NCBI GenBank assembly: GCA_963930645.1
Contig: OZ005654.1
Coordinates: 271,279,282-271,343,281 of the forward strand
From: Salticus scenicus
Lineage: Eukaryota > Arthropoda > Arachnida > Araneae > Salticidae
Length of the DNA: 64,000 nucleotides
Direction: 5' to 3'
Positions 23,104 through 34,773 of the stretch are shown in pieces (positions within the stretch are counted from its first letter, which is position 1; the number at the start of each line of letters is the position of its first letter). The notes under the pieces were generated by a model. The model did not search any database. It had not been told where the DNA came from and saw only the letters and a program-made list of their open reading frames with translations. The translations under genes and the position numbers were made by a program.

Positions 23104-23849
23104 TTTCCTCATTGGACGAGGCTGAAGAAGATGATAAGCTATTCTAAGAGCTTATATAATTACTGCAAGACGGAGAGGAACAATTTGAGGACGATTCACC
23201 TTCTTTCTACTTCTGATGACAATTGAAATTTAAGAACCCCTTTCAAAACAACCATGAAGAAAATGAACATGTATATTATACATTAATGTACGTTTCTTTA
23301 TTTGTTTCAAGGCAAAATGAATCTTCCTATAATTTATATATGAAGATAAATTTCTACAATTTACTTTTGTAATTATTTGCTATTGTTCTTCAAACAAGTT
23401 TGCCTATTTATAAAGTTCATTTAAAATTAAGATTGTATATTGTTATTATCATCAATATTAATATAGCAGTAATTAATGTACAACATTATGTATTATATCT
23501 AAATATCATTAATGTTTTATAATTTAATAAATAGTAGAATTAAAATATTTATGTATCAAGGCATTGAGTTTTTTGCTTATTAACACCCTAATATTTATTC
23601 ATTTACATTTATATTCAAATATTTTTTATTTTATTTATTTTTCTTTGTATGTGTCTGAGTGTGTATTATGTGTTGCAGTGATAGAATACTACACATCGGC
23701 AGTTATTGGAGTCTGATGATGACTACTGTTGTTAGGCCAGAATTGTCAGTGCGTGGCCGGGGGGGGGGGTTAGTAAAAAGGGGAAGGGAAAAATTTAAAG
23801 GGAGCAGATTTGTTATGTGTCGTCCTTAGTGAAAAAAAAAAAAAAAAGA
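23104..23849. other. AT-rich DNA, no gene seen
   Basis: It holds the region downstream of the Cys-rich remnant, a G run near 23760-23770, and an A tract at 23832-23846. No element ends were recognised. Confidence 0.55.
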
Positions 23850-24062
23850 AAGAAATGATCGCCAATTTATCTGGCGAACATATTTAATTCCTTTCAAAAA
23901 TCACGATTATTTTAACAAGGTATATGTTAAGAGAACAATCAAGAATATAAAACAGTATTTCTTACAATATATATTGTAAAAAAATACATCTGGCGTGTGT
24001 ATTTCCGTATTACGTTTTTGATCACCAAATCCAAAAATCCCAAGGACGACAGATATCATAGC
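23850..24062 (-). repeat. Family D core fragment (reverse copy)
   Basis: In complement this matches the core of the 15205-16070 element. Shared blocks include 'atctggcgaacatatttaat', 'ttaagagaacaatca', 'cgtattacg(t/c)ttttgatc' and a 'caagga' block before 'acagatat'. The long inverted arms are absent here, so it is a partial copy. Confidence 0.7.
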
Positions 24063-24586
24063 CATACCATTAAAAGTTGTTAAGCTTTCTGTAAATAAAG
24101 CTTCTAATTCTAATAATTACTATAGTATATTATTTATAAGGAGTAATGCGCTTTTTTTATGAAGTTGAGAAAACTGTTTATTTTCAAGAAGCTGTTACGC
24201 GCTTGCTATTAGTACTACAAAAAAGGTGTAATGAAGAAAATTGTAGAAAATTTAATCCTCCTTAAACATTACAATAGGAAAATATCGCTAAATTCAGCCA
24301 TTTCTGAGATATTTTAAAAAAAGCCAAAAAACTAGTAAATTTTCGAGGTTTTTCAGCCGACAAAAATTCTCCCGGGGCCGACCATGTTGGATAACTCGCT
24401 TTTTGCATATTAGTACTAATATGTACAAATTAAAAATACAAAATATTCTACCCCACTTGCAAGGTACAATGTATTTATTGACAGGACTATTAGTAGTGGA
24501 GTCTAAATATCACAGTAGTGTTGCTAATCACCCATTGGAATAAATTTATTTTTAACAGAATCTAACAAATGTGAAAAGTAATTATG

Positions 24587-24791
24587 GTGTTGGTGTTGGT
24601 GTTAGGGATTAAGGCCGATTGACAACACTGGGGTCCTAGGCCTGAGGGGGAGTGCCTTCCGTGGAGGTCTTTCTAAGGGGTCCTAGCCCGTATTTACGCA
24701 AGTTTCGGAGGAAACCACGGAAAACTCCGAACGGCTAGGCCGACGAGCGCGACCGGGGATCGAACCCCAAAAAAAAAAAAAGAAAAGAAAA
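24587..24791 (-). mobile_element. tRNA-type SINE, head-truncated, with 14-bp target duplication
   Basis: On the minus strand the unit starts at the B box (GGGGTTCGATCCCC, 24755-24768). It continues into a conserved middle with CCGTGGTTTCC and AAATACGGGCTAGGACCC, and ends in a CACCAA repeat tail. The middle resembles, from memory, the shared central domain of several arthropod tRNA-SINEs. The direct repeat GAAAAGTAATTATG at 24573-24586 and 24792-24805 proves insertion. The A-box half of the tRNA head is missing. An A-rich AAAAG tract (24769-24797) lies on the head side and looks like expansion of the GAAAAG in the target. Confidence 0.8.
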
Positions 24792-24805
24792 GAAAAGTAA
24801 TTATG

Positions 24806-25266
24806 ACTTTGTCTGTATGCCTGCTCGTCAGTCTGATTGCTCTGTAATTTATATGAATATTGTTAAAGTTCCTTAAAACTGATATATGTTATAAGGTTTA
24901 TTATAGCATAATTCTTATTAAAAATTATATAAAGAGCATTAATAGTTTATGTATTCGAACTCATGAATAAGTTCTAGTACTTTACGTTCAATGCGAGGAA
25001 TTTTTTTGGGAGCATATTTTAATAACTAAATACTGCACAAAAGTTTTAAAAATTAACATGAATTATTTAGATACACAAAATATGTGTAATATGGAAAGCG
25101 GTATGAATATGATTAATTAGTAAGAAATCCTATAAAACCTTAATGCATATTATATGGAAATTATTTTTTGCTTTATCAATAAACCGTTAAAGAATTATTT
25201 GGGGAAATTTCTTCCTCTGTAATTATAATCTATAATTATAATAACAGGAGACTTGGTGTTGGAATA
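24806..25266. other. AT-rich DNA, no gene seen
   Basis: No element ends or coding sequence were recognised. Confidence 0.6.
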
Positions 25267-25270
25267 TTAA

Positions 25271-25427
25271 AACCCGAAAAAACTATCTTTACTACATTCT
25301 AAGCCGTCTTCAGTGCAAAAAGGTGCCCTTTTTGCACTGAAGACGGCACGCTTAAGGCTGCCGAAACAGCTGTATGCATTTCCAATATTTTACTTTGGCG
25401 TTTCTGACGTAGTAGTTTATTCGGGTT
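25271..25427. mobile_element. TTAA-flanked hairpin MITE, 157 bp
   Basis: Flanked by TTAA at 25267-25270 and 25428-25431, with inverted ends AACCCGAA and its complement TTCGGGTT. The centre holds a perfect 19-bp-arm hairpin (25303-25347): GCCGTCTTCAGTGCAAAAA, a six-base loop, then its complement. TTAA duplication is used by piggyBac and Kolobok elements. I cannot tell which applies. Confidence 0.7.
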
Positions 25428-25431
25428 TTAA

Positions 25432-26481
25432 TAATCTGTAATTATAATCCATAACATTTTATACTTTCTCAATACACCTTTAAAGGAGACTTTTAGGTAA
25501 TTTCTTCCTTTGTATTTATAATTATAGTCTATAATATTTTATGCTTTCTCAGTAAAGCTTTAAAGAAAATTTCGGTAGATTTCTTTCTCTGTAATTATGA
25601 TCTACATATATTATAAAATATCATTATAAAGGTAAAATACATACAATTTTAAACAATGTAAGAAATAAGTAGATTTAGAAAATAATTTCTAATCTATACA
25701 TAATGCAAGTTTCTTCCTTTGTGTTTATTATTTATACGATTTCTGTTATTCATATAATATTTCTTCTTCTTTTTTTTCTTTTGTTTTAACAACATAAAAA
25801 TAGTTTTCTAAAATTGCATTTTCATTCCTGAGATATTAGAGATTCGAATTACCTCTTCGATATTTCTCCGATTTCTGAAAGAGAAAAGAAATTGATAAAA
25901 CAAAAGAAATATAATATAACATTTTTAAAGTTTAAGGGGGAAAAAGTCATATGCTCATATTTAAAAAGCTCGACTAAACTAGATTATTCACCCATGTAAT
26001 TTTCTCTAAAACAATTACATTCTTCTGCTTGGGAGTTTCAATAAACATTTCTTCTGCATATTGGGAATTTAAATTCAATTTTATGATGACAAATGTATAT
26101 TTTACAGAAGCAATTGTGTATTCATAGGAGAAACCTTATTGGGTCTGAATTTCTATTGATTTTCCAGAATATATTCAATTGACTTACTACATTAATAAAG
26201 TCTACTGAAGTATCTAGAAGCTTATATGAATGTATTGTGACTGTTTACGTATTACGTGCGTGATAAGACACAACAAGTATTGACGCTAGACACTGGAGAG
26301 GCTTCCCTTGTATCAAATTAAGTCATTGAACTCCCATTCTAGTACTTTAGTCGGCTCTGAAAGGTTATTCGTTCGTAAATTTATTTTTGTTTTAGTTACT
26401 CCAACTCAAATTTCACAAGTAGAATATATCAGTAAATATTTCAAATTGTCATTTAAATTCATTAAAAATTGACAGTATTTT

Positions 26482-26513
<32 letters not shown>

Positions 26514-26749
26514 CTTATTTTTTCATTACATAAATTTTATTCATTCATCTATATTTTAATAATGTGGTTACTTTGGAAAATACTAAGGAAAAACTTTAAA
26601 GTGAAAATCTGCAGAATCAAGAAAGCGAAATAAACTTTTTCACTCTGACATATATGCGAATAATTTCGACTTCTCCTTTTTTAAACATCGCTTTTTCTGA
26701 AGAGAAATTTTCCCCAACATATATTTACTATAAAATAAGATGAAAGTTA
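25432..26749. other. AT-rich DNA, no gene seen
   Basis: Contains three loose repeats of a 'tttcttcctttgtaattataat' type sentence around 25500-25720 and an A tract at 26485-26511. No gene was recognised. Confidence 0.55.
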
Positions 26750-28310
26750 TTCTTAAAAAATCTGGGCTTCAGCAACCACGCGACTGCCATTATCCACAGC
26801 TACATATATTATAACCACATTTTTGAGATAGTATGGCCAGAAGACATAAAATTGGCTTAACGAATCAGACGCTTAACAATTTTTCAATGGCAGCAAACTA
26901 ATTACAGGTCTCAAAAATTTATGAAAGGCAGTTTATATAACGAACTTAAAGAAAATCTGTACAGAATTATTAATATCCGGTATCAAATATGGATCTACCT
27001 AACCATGACACTTATTCATTTTCCTATAGTAACTATATAATACATGCAAGAACACATCTAAAAATTTGGTAGGAAACAATCACACGACTTCCATTTCCTA
27101 CTATTACACGTATTATATGCTTTTTTTTTTTTTTTTTCTTTGAGACAATATGATCAGAAGCAATAAAATTGACCTAACGAAGAATAGAAGCCTTTTTCCG
27201 GTATGAGAAACTTAATACACGAGTAAAGACATATAAAACAAAGTTTACATGGCAAGTTAGAAAATAAAAGAAAAAAAATAAATGAGTTATTTTTTAAAAC
27301 ACCAATTTTCGAGATCTAAAATTAATCTACCTAAGCAGGATGGCTGTTAATTCCTGTAATAAACATGTAATACATGAGAAAGGATATCTAAAATTGATTT
27401 ATGTAACAATTTTCAAAAAACCATTTTTGAGATACTAACTTTTACCAAAACTTGGCATACTCAATAATTGACCAGAAAACAATAATTATATACAAAAGGA
27501 TATTTAAAAGGGAGTTATTATGCCGAGTTTGAAAAAAATTCGTACAGCCGTTTTTAAAGGAACGCACTTGCGAGGTCTGAAATTGAGCTATTTATACAGA
27601 ACGTCTATCAATTTTTGTGAACTAACTAACTGTATCATTCGAAAGGACATCTAATAGAGTGTTTATATAGCAACTTTGAAAAAAATCGTTAGAGCCGTTT
27701 TTGAGATACTTACGGTCCCACTTACGGTTTCCGATAGCCCACTTCTGGTTTTACAATTTTCACTAAAATTTGGAAACTTCATCTGTACACCAAACCCGTG
27801 TGACTTCGGAAGTTTTGTAATTCTATCTTTATTAGTTTAGGAGATATGATAGTCAAAAGATTCCTCACATACATACATACACACACTGACCAAATGCCAA
27901 AAACTAATTTTTTGACTCAGGCGACCTTAAAACGTGTAAATGAGGTGAAAACTCGATATCGAATTTTCAGACCGAATACAATACTTCCATTACCTACGGT
28001 AATAGGGTAATGGAAGTAAAAATGGGTTTATGTAGAAAATTTGAAAAAGAATGTCCAGCTATTTTTTAGATACCGACTTTTGGTCGCAATTCCGATTTTC
28101 AACAAAACATGGCAAACTCATCTGTTCACGGGAAACCAGCAATTATATACTAGAGATAATATAAAGAGAATTAATATGACGAGTTTGAAGAAATTCTGTA
28201 GATTTGTTTTTAAGAAACACATGCGCGAACTGACCAACTTCATCAGTACGCGCATCAATATGCCTGAAGTAACCAACTAATATATATAAAAGGACATCTA
28301 AAATGGTGTT
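26750..28310 (+). repeat. Repeat family A copy 4, degenerate tandem array with terminal hairpin
   Basis: Degenerate units of roughly 130-200 bp recur from about 26820 to 27710. Their recurring features are 'aggacatcta', 'tttatata(g/t)..a' , 'gaaaaaaatcgt' and 'gccgtttttgagatac'. The last is followed by an ACATACATACATACACACAC tract (27870), the block 'ttaaaacgtgtaaatgaggt', and a hairpin ACTTCCATTACCT / AGGGTAATGGAAGT at about 27982-28018. Further units lie past the hairpin at 28040-28310. The plus-strand frame at 28041-28280 translates this repeat. Confidence 0.65.
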
Positions 28311-28316
28311 TATGTA

Positions 28317-28480
28317 CACTGCCTTTCCATAAATGACCGGACACTTTCGATTTTAGACGTTTTGTCAATTATCTGAAAAAGTACTGGACGAGTCCTCTTG
28401 AAAAGTCAGGAGTGTCAAGAACATGTTATACTTTATGTATTTCAATGAAAGTTTTGAACCTAAAAGAAAAGGAGGACCAA
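28317..28480 (+). mobile_element. Tc1-like terminal repeat fragment
   Basis: After TA (28315-28316) the sequence CACTGCCTTTCCATAAATGA is followed by CCGGACAC, the pattern of Tc1-type ends. No transposase or opposite end was found nearby. A TTGCCCGCTTTGCTGGGC motif at about 28537 belongs to something else that I cannot name. Confidence 0.5.
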
Positions 28481-28754
28481 CAAAAAATTAAAGTAAAAAA
28501 ATAATCACTTTTTTAATATTATATATACTAGCACGTTTGCCCGCTTTGCTGGGCACTATACTTAAATCAGTTGTCAAAATCCCATATCGTTATTAATAAC
28601 ATAAGTTAAAGTTCTTGATGTGTTCGATAGAAGTTTTTTCCGTTCGAAACGTGAGGAATCTGGGTCCACACTGCCTTCAGCAGCAAATTACCTGCTTCTT
28701 ACTTCCCCTTCTCCAGTGGGTAAGTTCGAAGTTTTGCGAAATCCCACTAATGTA

Positions 28755-30100
28755 CAGTCGGGGAAAAAAAAAATCGCAGCACTCGCTGTAATTTCATTAT
28801 TGACGCAGAAAAAATTAATAGACACCATTAAGTATGTACCCTGTGTTCATTTTTTTGCATTAAAATATACTATGGATAGAAATATATTGATTAGAAAGAA
28901 TATAATTATACTGTATATCCATTTGTAACATAATTGTGAATACAGAAAATTTGTTCTGAAATACTTGAGAATAACGCCCTTAGGTGGATCTTACTGTCAA
29001 AGTTACAAAATTCTGCGGTCGCAAAAAGTGTTAAAATATATTTATAAAAGTAAAAGTTTATTTAAAAAATATATAAAGTTAAAATATATTATTAAATTTT
29101 AAAGACTAAAGTATCCTTAAAATAATAATCCTCCCCTTACAAAATAAATAAATAAATAAATAAATAAAAATAAAGCAACATATGAAGCAAATGATTATGC
29201 CTTTAACTTAAGAAACGATTTTACAAGTCTGTCTTACATTCCAATTTCATTCGTTTTTTTTTTTTTTTTTTTTTTCTAATTGACAATTTTTACATTTGTG
29301 CATATTTTTGTCAACATAAAATAAGGGGTTTAATACGAATATGCATAGCCATTTTTGCTTTAGAAAAACGATGAAAGGAATTTGTTTTCTTTAGAAAACA
29401 AAAATTCGTTTGTTAACATTAATGGCTAAAAATTATCTTTCTTGTTTCCATTCTTCGCGTTTGATGTAGTTGTTATGCAATTTGACCCATAAATAAAAAT
29501 TAAAAATATTTTGTTTAATTTCCTATGTTAATTTTTAAGATTTGCTTCGTTATCTCATGCAAAATTTTATAAGAGATGGCCCCCTAAACCACTCTAAAAG
29601 AAAGAGTTATTTATATCTCGAAAACTAATAACTGTAATGAGCTGCAAATTTGCACACCCATATTTTTCAGCATTAGGATTCATTTTATGTAAAAATTAAT
29701 ATAGGCCATAATTCATAATTTTTATGAATATGAATTTATTAATATTTTTCAAAATTAAAAATATCAGTTAATTTCAGAATCAAAAGTAATGATGGATTAT
29801 GTTTGGGTTTCTTCACTGTATCTCGTAAAAAAAGAATTATATTGATCAAGTTATTTTTTGTGAAGATATTAATAAAAGTTTGAAATATGCACCTTCAAAT
29901 TTTGAACGCTTATAACTCTGTGAAAAAATAAGTAAAATATACAACCAATATACTTTTTCGCGTTGTTGCGATCCCAGGAATTCAAATATAAAATAAAAAT
30001 GGGGCATTACCATTGAAAAAAAATCAAAGTTGGTGCGCGTTTTAATATGTAGACGACCCCCATTTCAAAATTTCAGTTCATTTTCAATACCTTTGTACCA
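28755..30100 (-). mobile_element. Family B element copy 1 (reverse relative to 56957)
   Basis: Starts CAGTCGGGGAAAAAAAAAAT next to TA (28753-28754). Nearly its whole length is the reverse complement of 56957-58405. Shared blocks include 'gatcaagttattttttgtg', 'ttcgcgttgttgcgatccc', 'ggaattcaaatataaaat' and 'atatgtagacgaccccca'. The right end, which should carry the second CAGTCGGGG terminus, is missing. Termini and TA suggest a Tc1/mariner relative, but no transposase is visible. The plus-strand frame 28620-28928 crosses the element boundary and is not credible. Confidence 0.75.
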
Positions 30101-30110
30101 TTTTTAGTAG

Positions 30111-32105
30111 AGCTCTACTAAGAAATCCGGAATTTCTGAAATTTCTCTCCAAAAAACTACTTCTGCCCTCCCTCCTATAAGAATCAAGAATTTCAAAATC
30201 GTACATAATGTTTTATTTATACTCAAGTCTAGTCTCCTCATGTGCAATTCCTTCACCGTGAAGTAATTTTGGGGCCAAGTTATGCTTACAATCTTTTTTT
30301 TTTTTTTTTTATTAACAGCCATCAATTTTATATAAAGGTACTATATTTACTATATTTAATTGATTGACTTTGGGGTTGTAGTCCCTCTCACACAAAATCA
30401 TTTGTTAATTTAAACTGTTCCTAAACCTTGTTGGATTTTATTTAACGTAGTTTTATATAGAATGCTTGCTATCTTACCCTTTTATCTGGAAACTACATTT
30501 ATAGCATTGAAATGCAGGATAACTAGAGCACTACAACAGATTATTTTTGTTTTGAAACAAATTAGCATTTTGTGGTATTTTTCTGTCATCATTAAAATTA
30601 GCTATTTAGTTAACTTTCTTGTGCTACTCATAGTCTCAGAAACAGTGTAGCATGGCAGTGAATGCTGTAGATTGTTTTAAGCTCTGCTGATTATTTTAAC
30701 TGCTCGAAAAGAAATACTAGGCTCAAAAATATTTATAGAATTTGCATCATGTCTCTAGATTACTGTACTTGTTTTATCTTCTTAATTTATTCTCTTTGTA
30801 GATGCAAATGTTACAAGTTTTATGAACTGTTAATATATATTATGATACCAGGTTTCAATCCCACATTCCTGGATCGTAAATAAATTGTATTTTGCTGCAG
30901 ATAGATGCAGAAAACTGTGCTACTAGGGTGCTACGTTTATTTAAAAATAACAAAATATCTAGAAATTCTTGTTGTCACTAACATAGATAAATGATAGAAA
31001 ACTTTTTAATTATTATATACATTGTTTGATGCATTTCAGTATTTGATTATAAATGCCCTTTAATAATTAAGAGATTTTTCAACGTAAATTGCAGATATTC
31101 ATTGAGACAAATCTTAATTGAAATGACAAATATTTTCCAACAGTTATCAGTTTAAACTTTTAGTGTATATGGAATTATAAACATAAAATATAACGCTCTT
31201 GCTGCTCCTCAAACTCTTGCTGTAATTGCTTTGTTCTTTCAGGACGTTACATTTGAAAAGTAAAAAATCTGATAAGCCTTTTTTATGCAATTTATTTTAT
31301 GTAATTTATTTTATGTACTTATTTCAAAATGTTCTACAGCACTGTAATTTTTCATTATAAAATTTTCTGTTCTAATATGCTGTCTTTATATTTCTTTTCA
31401 AACGTAATTTTTTTTATTTATGCTTGTTGCGGAATTTTCATTTCAGACGGAGGCGTTATTCACTCTTGTTTGGCAAATGTCGATCGATGAACAGTTTTTT
31501 TATGTGTCTAGACACGTTCACTTATTTCATGATTGGTCTGACTGATTTGCGGAAAAATGAGACATTTAATTTAAAAATTATTTTATGTCCCAAATAATAA
31601 AAAGTTTCTTTTGAATCACATTTACATATTACATCTGCTTAAAGGAAAGTAATTTTCAATAAGAAAAAGTGAAAGTGGTATTTAACATATGATCCTATTT
31701 TTAAAAAAAAATGTTTGTTTGTTGAAGTAAAACTACAAATTGGAGAAAATTCAATCAATAAGCATTTTATAAATTTTTCTTTCTATTTAAAACCATTTTA
31801 ATAAAGTTAAAAATGATATGTAAGCAAACCACAAGATTTTGCACTAAGTATAATCTAATATGTTATTTGACTTTATTGCAAATGGCTATATTGTTTTATA
31901 TAATCTTTATTTAATTTTTCTGTGGTTTATTTAAATTCAATATCATTATTCAATTAAGGTTCTAGTATTAGATGACAATTTTACAAATTTTGTGAATAAT
32001 CTGATCCTAACCTCAAGGATTCCGTCTACTACAGCATAAGCTACATTATAGGTTTTTTACGTTGTTCTATTGAGATATCTCAGAAGTAAGTGCTGCCTAA
32101 TAACG
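30111..32105. other. AT-rich DNA, no gene seen
   Basis: It holds a T tract at 30294-30310 and otherwise plain AT-rich sequence. No element ends were recognised. Confidence 0.6.
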
Positions 32106-32303
32106 CATAGCTGCCAAGTTTCTTAATTTATTCGGAAATGTTGTTAGCCCCGCCCATTTTTCACACCGTAATCTTTGTGGAAAATTGTTATTCAATATAT
32201 AATTGCGATTAAGTATGAAGAAAATAACTCTAAAAATATAACGGTGTGAAAAAGGGGCGGGACTAATAACATTCAGGAATAAATTAAAAACTTGGCAGCT
32301 ATG
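32106..32303. mobile_element. CATAGCTGCC-ended MITE, 198 bp
   Basis: Inverted arms of about 65 bp begin CATAGCTGCCAAGTTT on both sides and continue through a GCCCCGCCC / GGGGCGGG block and CACACCGT. Flanks share AATAA. The arms are nearly complete, so the unit folds into a hairpin. Superfamily not assigned. Confidence 0.75.
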
Positions 32304-32310
32304 AATAAGC

Positions 32311-32470
32311 TTTGTTTGTAGCACTCGTGCCTACTTTGTTTGCCTGACGAAAAGTCGTGTCTTCTTCCGGACCTAAACAATTTTTCTTGCTTTTGCATTT
32401 TATGGTGTTTATTAGTTTTGTACGTATTACTTTTAAACGCCAGTTCTGTGGTGCTTTTTTTTTTTTTCAT
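32311..32470 (+). repeat. Family E fragment
   Basis: Matches one arm of the palindromic element at 37611-37852. Shared blocks are 'gcctactttgtttgcctga', 'gtcgtgt', 'ttttatggtgtttatt' and 'ttttgtac'. It ends in a T tract at 32456-32467 and has no second arm. Confidence 0.65.
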
Positions 32471-33013
32471 AAATGCTGCCTGCTCATCCCGTTCAATTTG
32501 GTTTAGGCTAGGAGGTTAATGAAGAATGTTTATTAGAAGTGGATACAGTTATACTTTGGATGTTAGTGGATGCAGGAAGCAAATTATTTAATATATATAT
32601 ATATATATATATATACAAGATATCAAAATATGTTTCTAATCATACAATATATTAAAAATATGAAACAAAAAAAAACTTATAATAAATAAATACTTATAAT
32701 ACTTAAAATAAATACTTATAATACTTATAATAAATAGTTTTGTGATAGAAACATAATATGAATTTATATTTAAACAATACACACACACACACACAAAAAA
32801 AAAAAAAAAAAGCTGTGACTGACATCTAGAAACTAAATTGTGTCTCTAATAAAAATAGTTTCATGACATCCTTATACATTCTAGTTCCCTTTTCTCAAAG
32901 AACTTATTCTTTGCCTTTTCTAGTGAGTTCTAAAATGTCCTATTGGAATATTACAGCGTTTTCCTATATTATTGTGGTCAAATTTATTTAATAATATCCG
33001 CAAATAAATGCAA
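32471..33013. other. AT-rich DNA with TA and CA microsatellites
   Basis: TA repeat at about 32591-32614, CA repeat plus A tract at about 32779-32810. No gene seen. Confidence 0.6.
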
Positions 33014-34773
33014 ACTCAAGAGACGAGTTTTATGACCCAATTATTATGATCTTCGTTTATGAACCAATTCAAGGAAATCAAGCGAGAATTTCACTCAATA
33101 CAAAAGATTCATAATATTCATAATACTGTTTCACCCTCTTGAAAAGTGTAGACTAGAAGTTCTGGATCATTTTGTCTATCCAGTTTATCTGTTTACCTTA
33201 TGCACACAACTCAAGAGACGAGTTTTATGACCCAATTATTATGATCTTCGTTTATGAACCAATTCAAGGAAATCAAGCGAGAATTTCACTCAATACAAAA
33301 GATTCATAATATTCATAATACTGTTTCACCCTCTTGAAAAGTGTAGACTAGAAGTTCTGGATAATTTTGTCTATCCAGTTTATCTGTTTACCTTATGCAC
33401 ACAACTCAAGAGACGAGTTTTATGACCCAATTATTATGATCTTCGTTTATGAACCAATTCAAGGAAATCAAGCGAGAATTTCACTCAATACAAAAGATTC
33501 ATAATATTCATAATACTGTTTCACCCTCTTGAAAAGTGTAGACTAGAAGTTCTGGATCATTTTGTCTATCCAGTTTATCTGTTTACCTTATGCACACAAC
33601 TCAAGAGACGAGTTTTATGACCCAAATATTATGATCTTCGTTTATGAACCAATTCAAGGAAATCAAGCGAGAATTTCACTCAATACAAAAGATTCATAAT
33701 ATTCATAATACTGTTTCACCCTCTTGAAAAGTGTAGACTAGAAGTTCTGGATCATTTTGTCTATCCAGTTTATCTGTTTACCTTATGCACACAACTCAAG
33801 AGACGAGTTTTATGACCCAATTATTATGATCTTCGTTTATGAACCAATTACAGGAAATCAAGCGAGAATTTCACTCAATACAAAAGATTCATAATATTCA
33901 TAATACTGTTTCACCCTCTTGAAAAGTGTAGACTAGAAGTTCTGGATCATTTTGTCTATCCAGTTTATCTGTTTACCTTATGCACACAACTCAAGAGACG
34001 AGTTTTATGACCCAATTATTATGATCTTCGTTTATGAACCAATTCAAGGAAATCAAGCGAGAATTTCACTCAATACAATGGATTCATAATATTCATAATT
34101 CTGTTTCACCCTCTTGAAAAGTGTAGATTAGAAATTCTGGAACCATTCTGTCTATCCAGTTTATCTGTTTACCTTATGCACACAACTCAAGAGACGAGTT
34201 TTATGACCCAATTATTATGATCTTGGTTTATGAACCAATTCAAGGAAAATAAGCGAGAATTTCACTCAATACAAAGGATTCATAATATTCATAATTCTGT
34301 TTCACCCTCTTGAAAATTGTAGATTAGAAATTCTGGAACCATTCTGTCTATCAAGTTTATCTGTTTACCTTATGCACACAACTAAAGAGACGAGTTTTAT
34401 GACACAATTATTATGATCTTCGTTTACGACCCAATTCAAAGAAATCAAGCGAGAATTTCACTCAATACAAAGGATTCATAATATTCATAATGCTGTTTCA
34501 CCCTCTTGAAAATCCTAGACTAGAAATTCTGGAACCATTCTGTCTATCCAGTTTATCTGTTTACCTTATGCACACAACTCAAGAGACGAGTTTTATGACC
34601 CAATTAATATGATCTTCGTTTACGACCCAATTCAAGGAAATCAAGCGAGAATTTCACTCAATACAAAGGATTCATAATATTCATAATGCTGTTTCACCCT
34701 CCTTAAAATTGTAGACTAGAAATTCTGGAACCATTCTGTCTATCCAGTTTATCTGTTTACCTTATGCACACAA
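33014..34773. repeat. 195-bp satellite array, nine copies
   Basis: Units start at 33014, 33209, 33404, 33599, 33794, 33989, 34185, 34381 and 34577, each beginning ACTCAAGAGACGAGTTTTA and ending TTACCTTATGCACACA. The period is 195 bp for the first five steps and 196 bp later. Copies 1-5 are almost identical, differing by single bases. Copies 6-9 form a second class with 'ggaaccattctg' and 'acaaagg'. No frame of useful length runs through the units. It is a tandem satellite of nucleosome-scale period, not a CRISPR array: there are no short palindromic repeats with unique spacers. Confidence 0.97.

Noticed and set aside
28620..28928. 102-codon plus-strand frame
   Set aside because: It spans the boundary of a family B element, joining two unrelated sequences.
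33014..34773. CRISPR array
   Set aside because: Whole 195-bp units repeat without unique spacers, there are no cas genes, and the context is eukaryotic.
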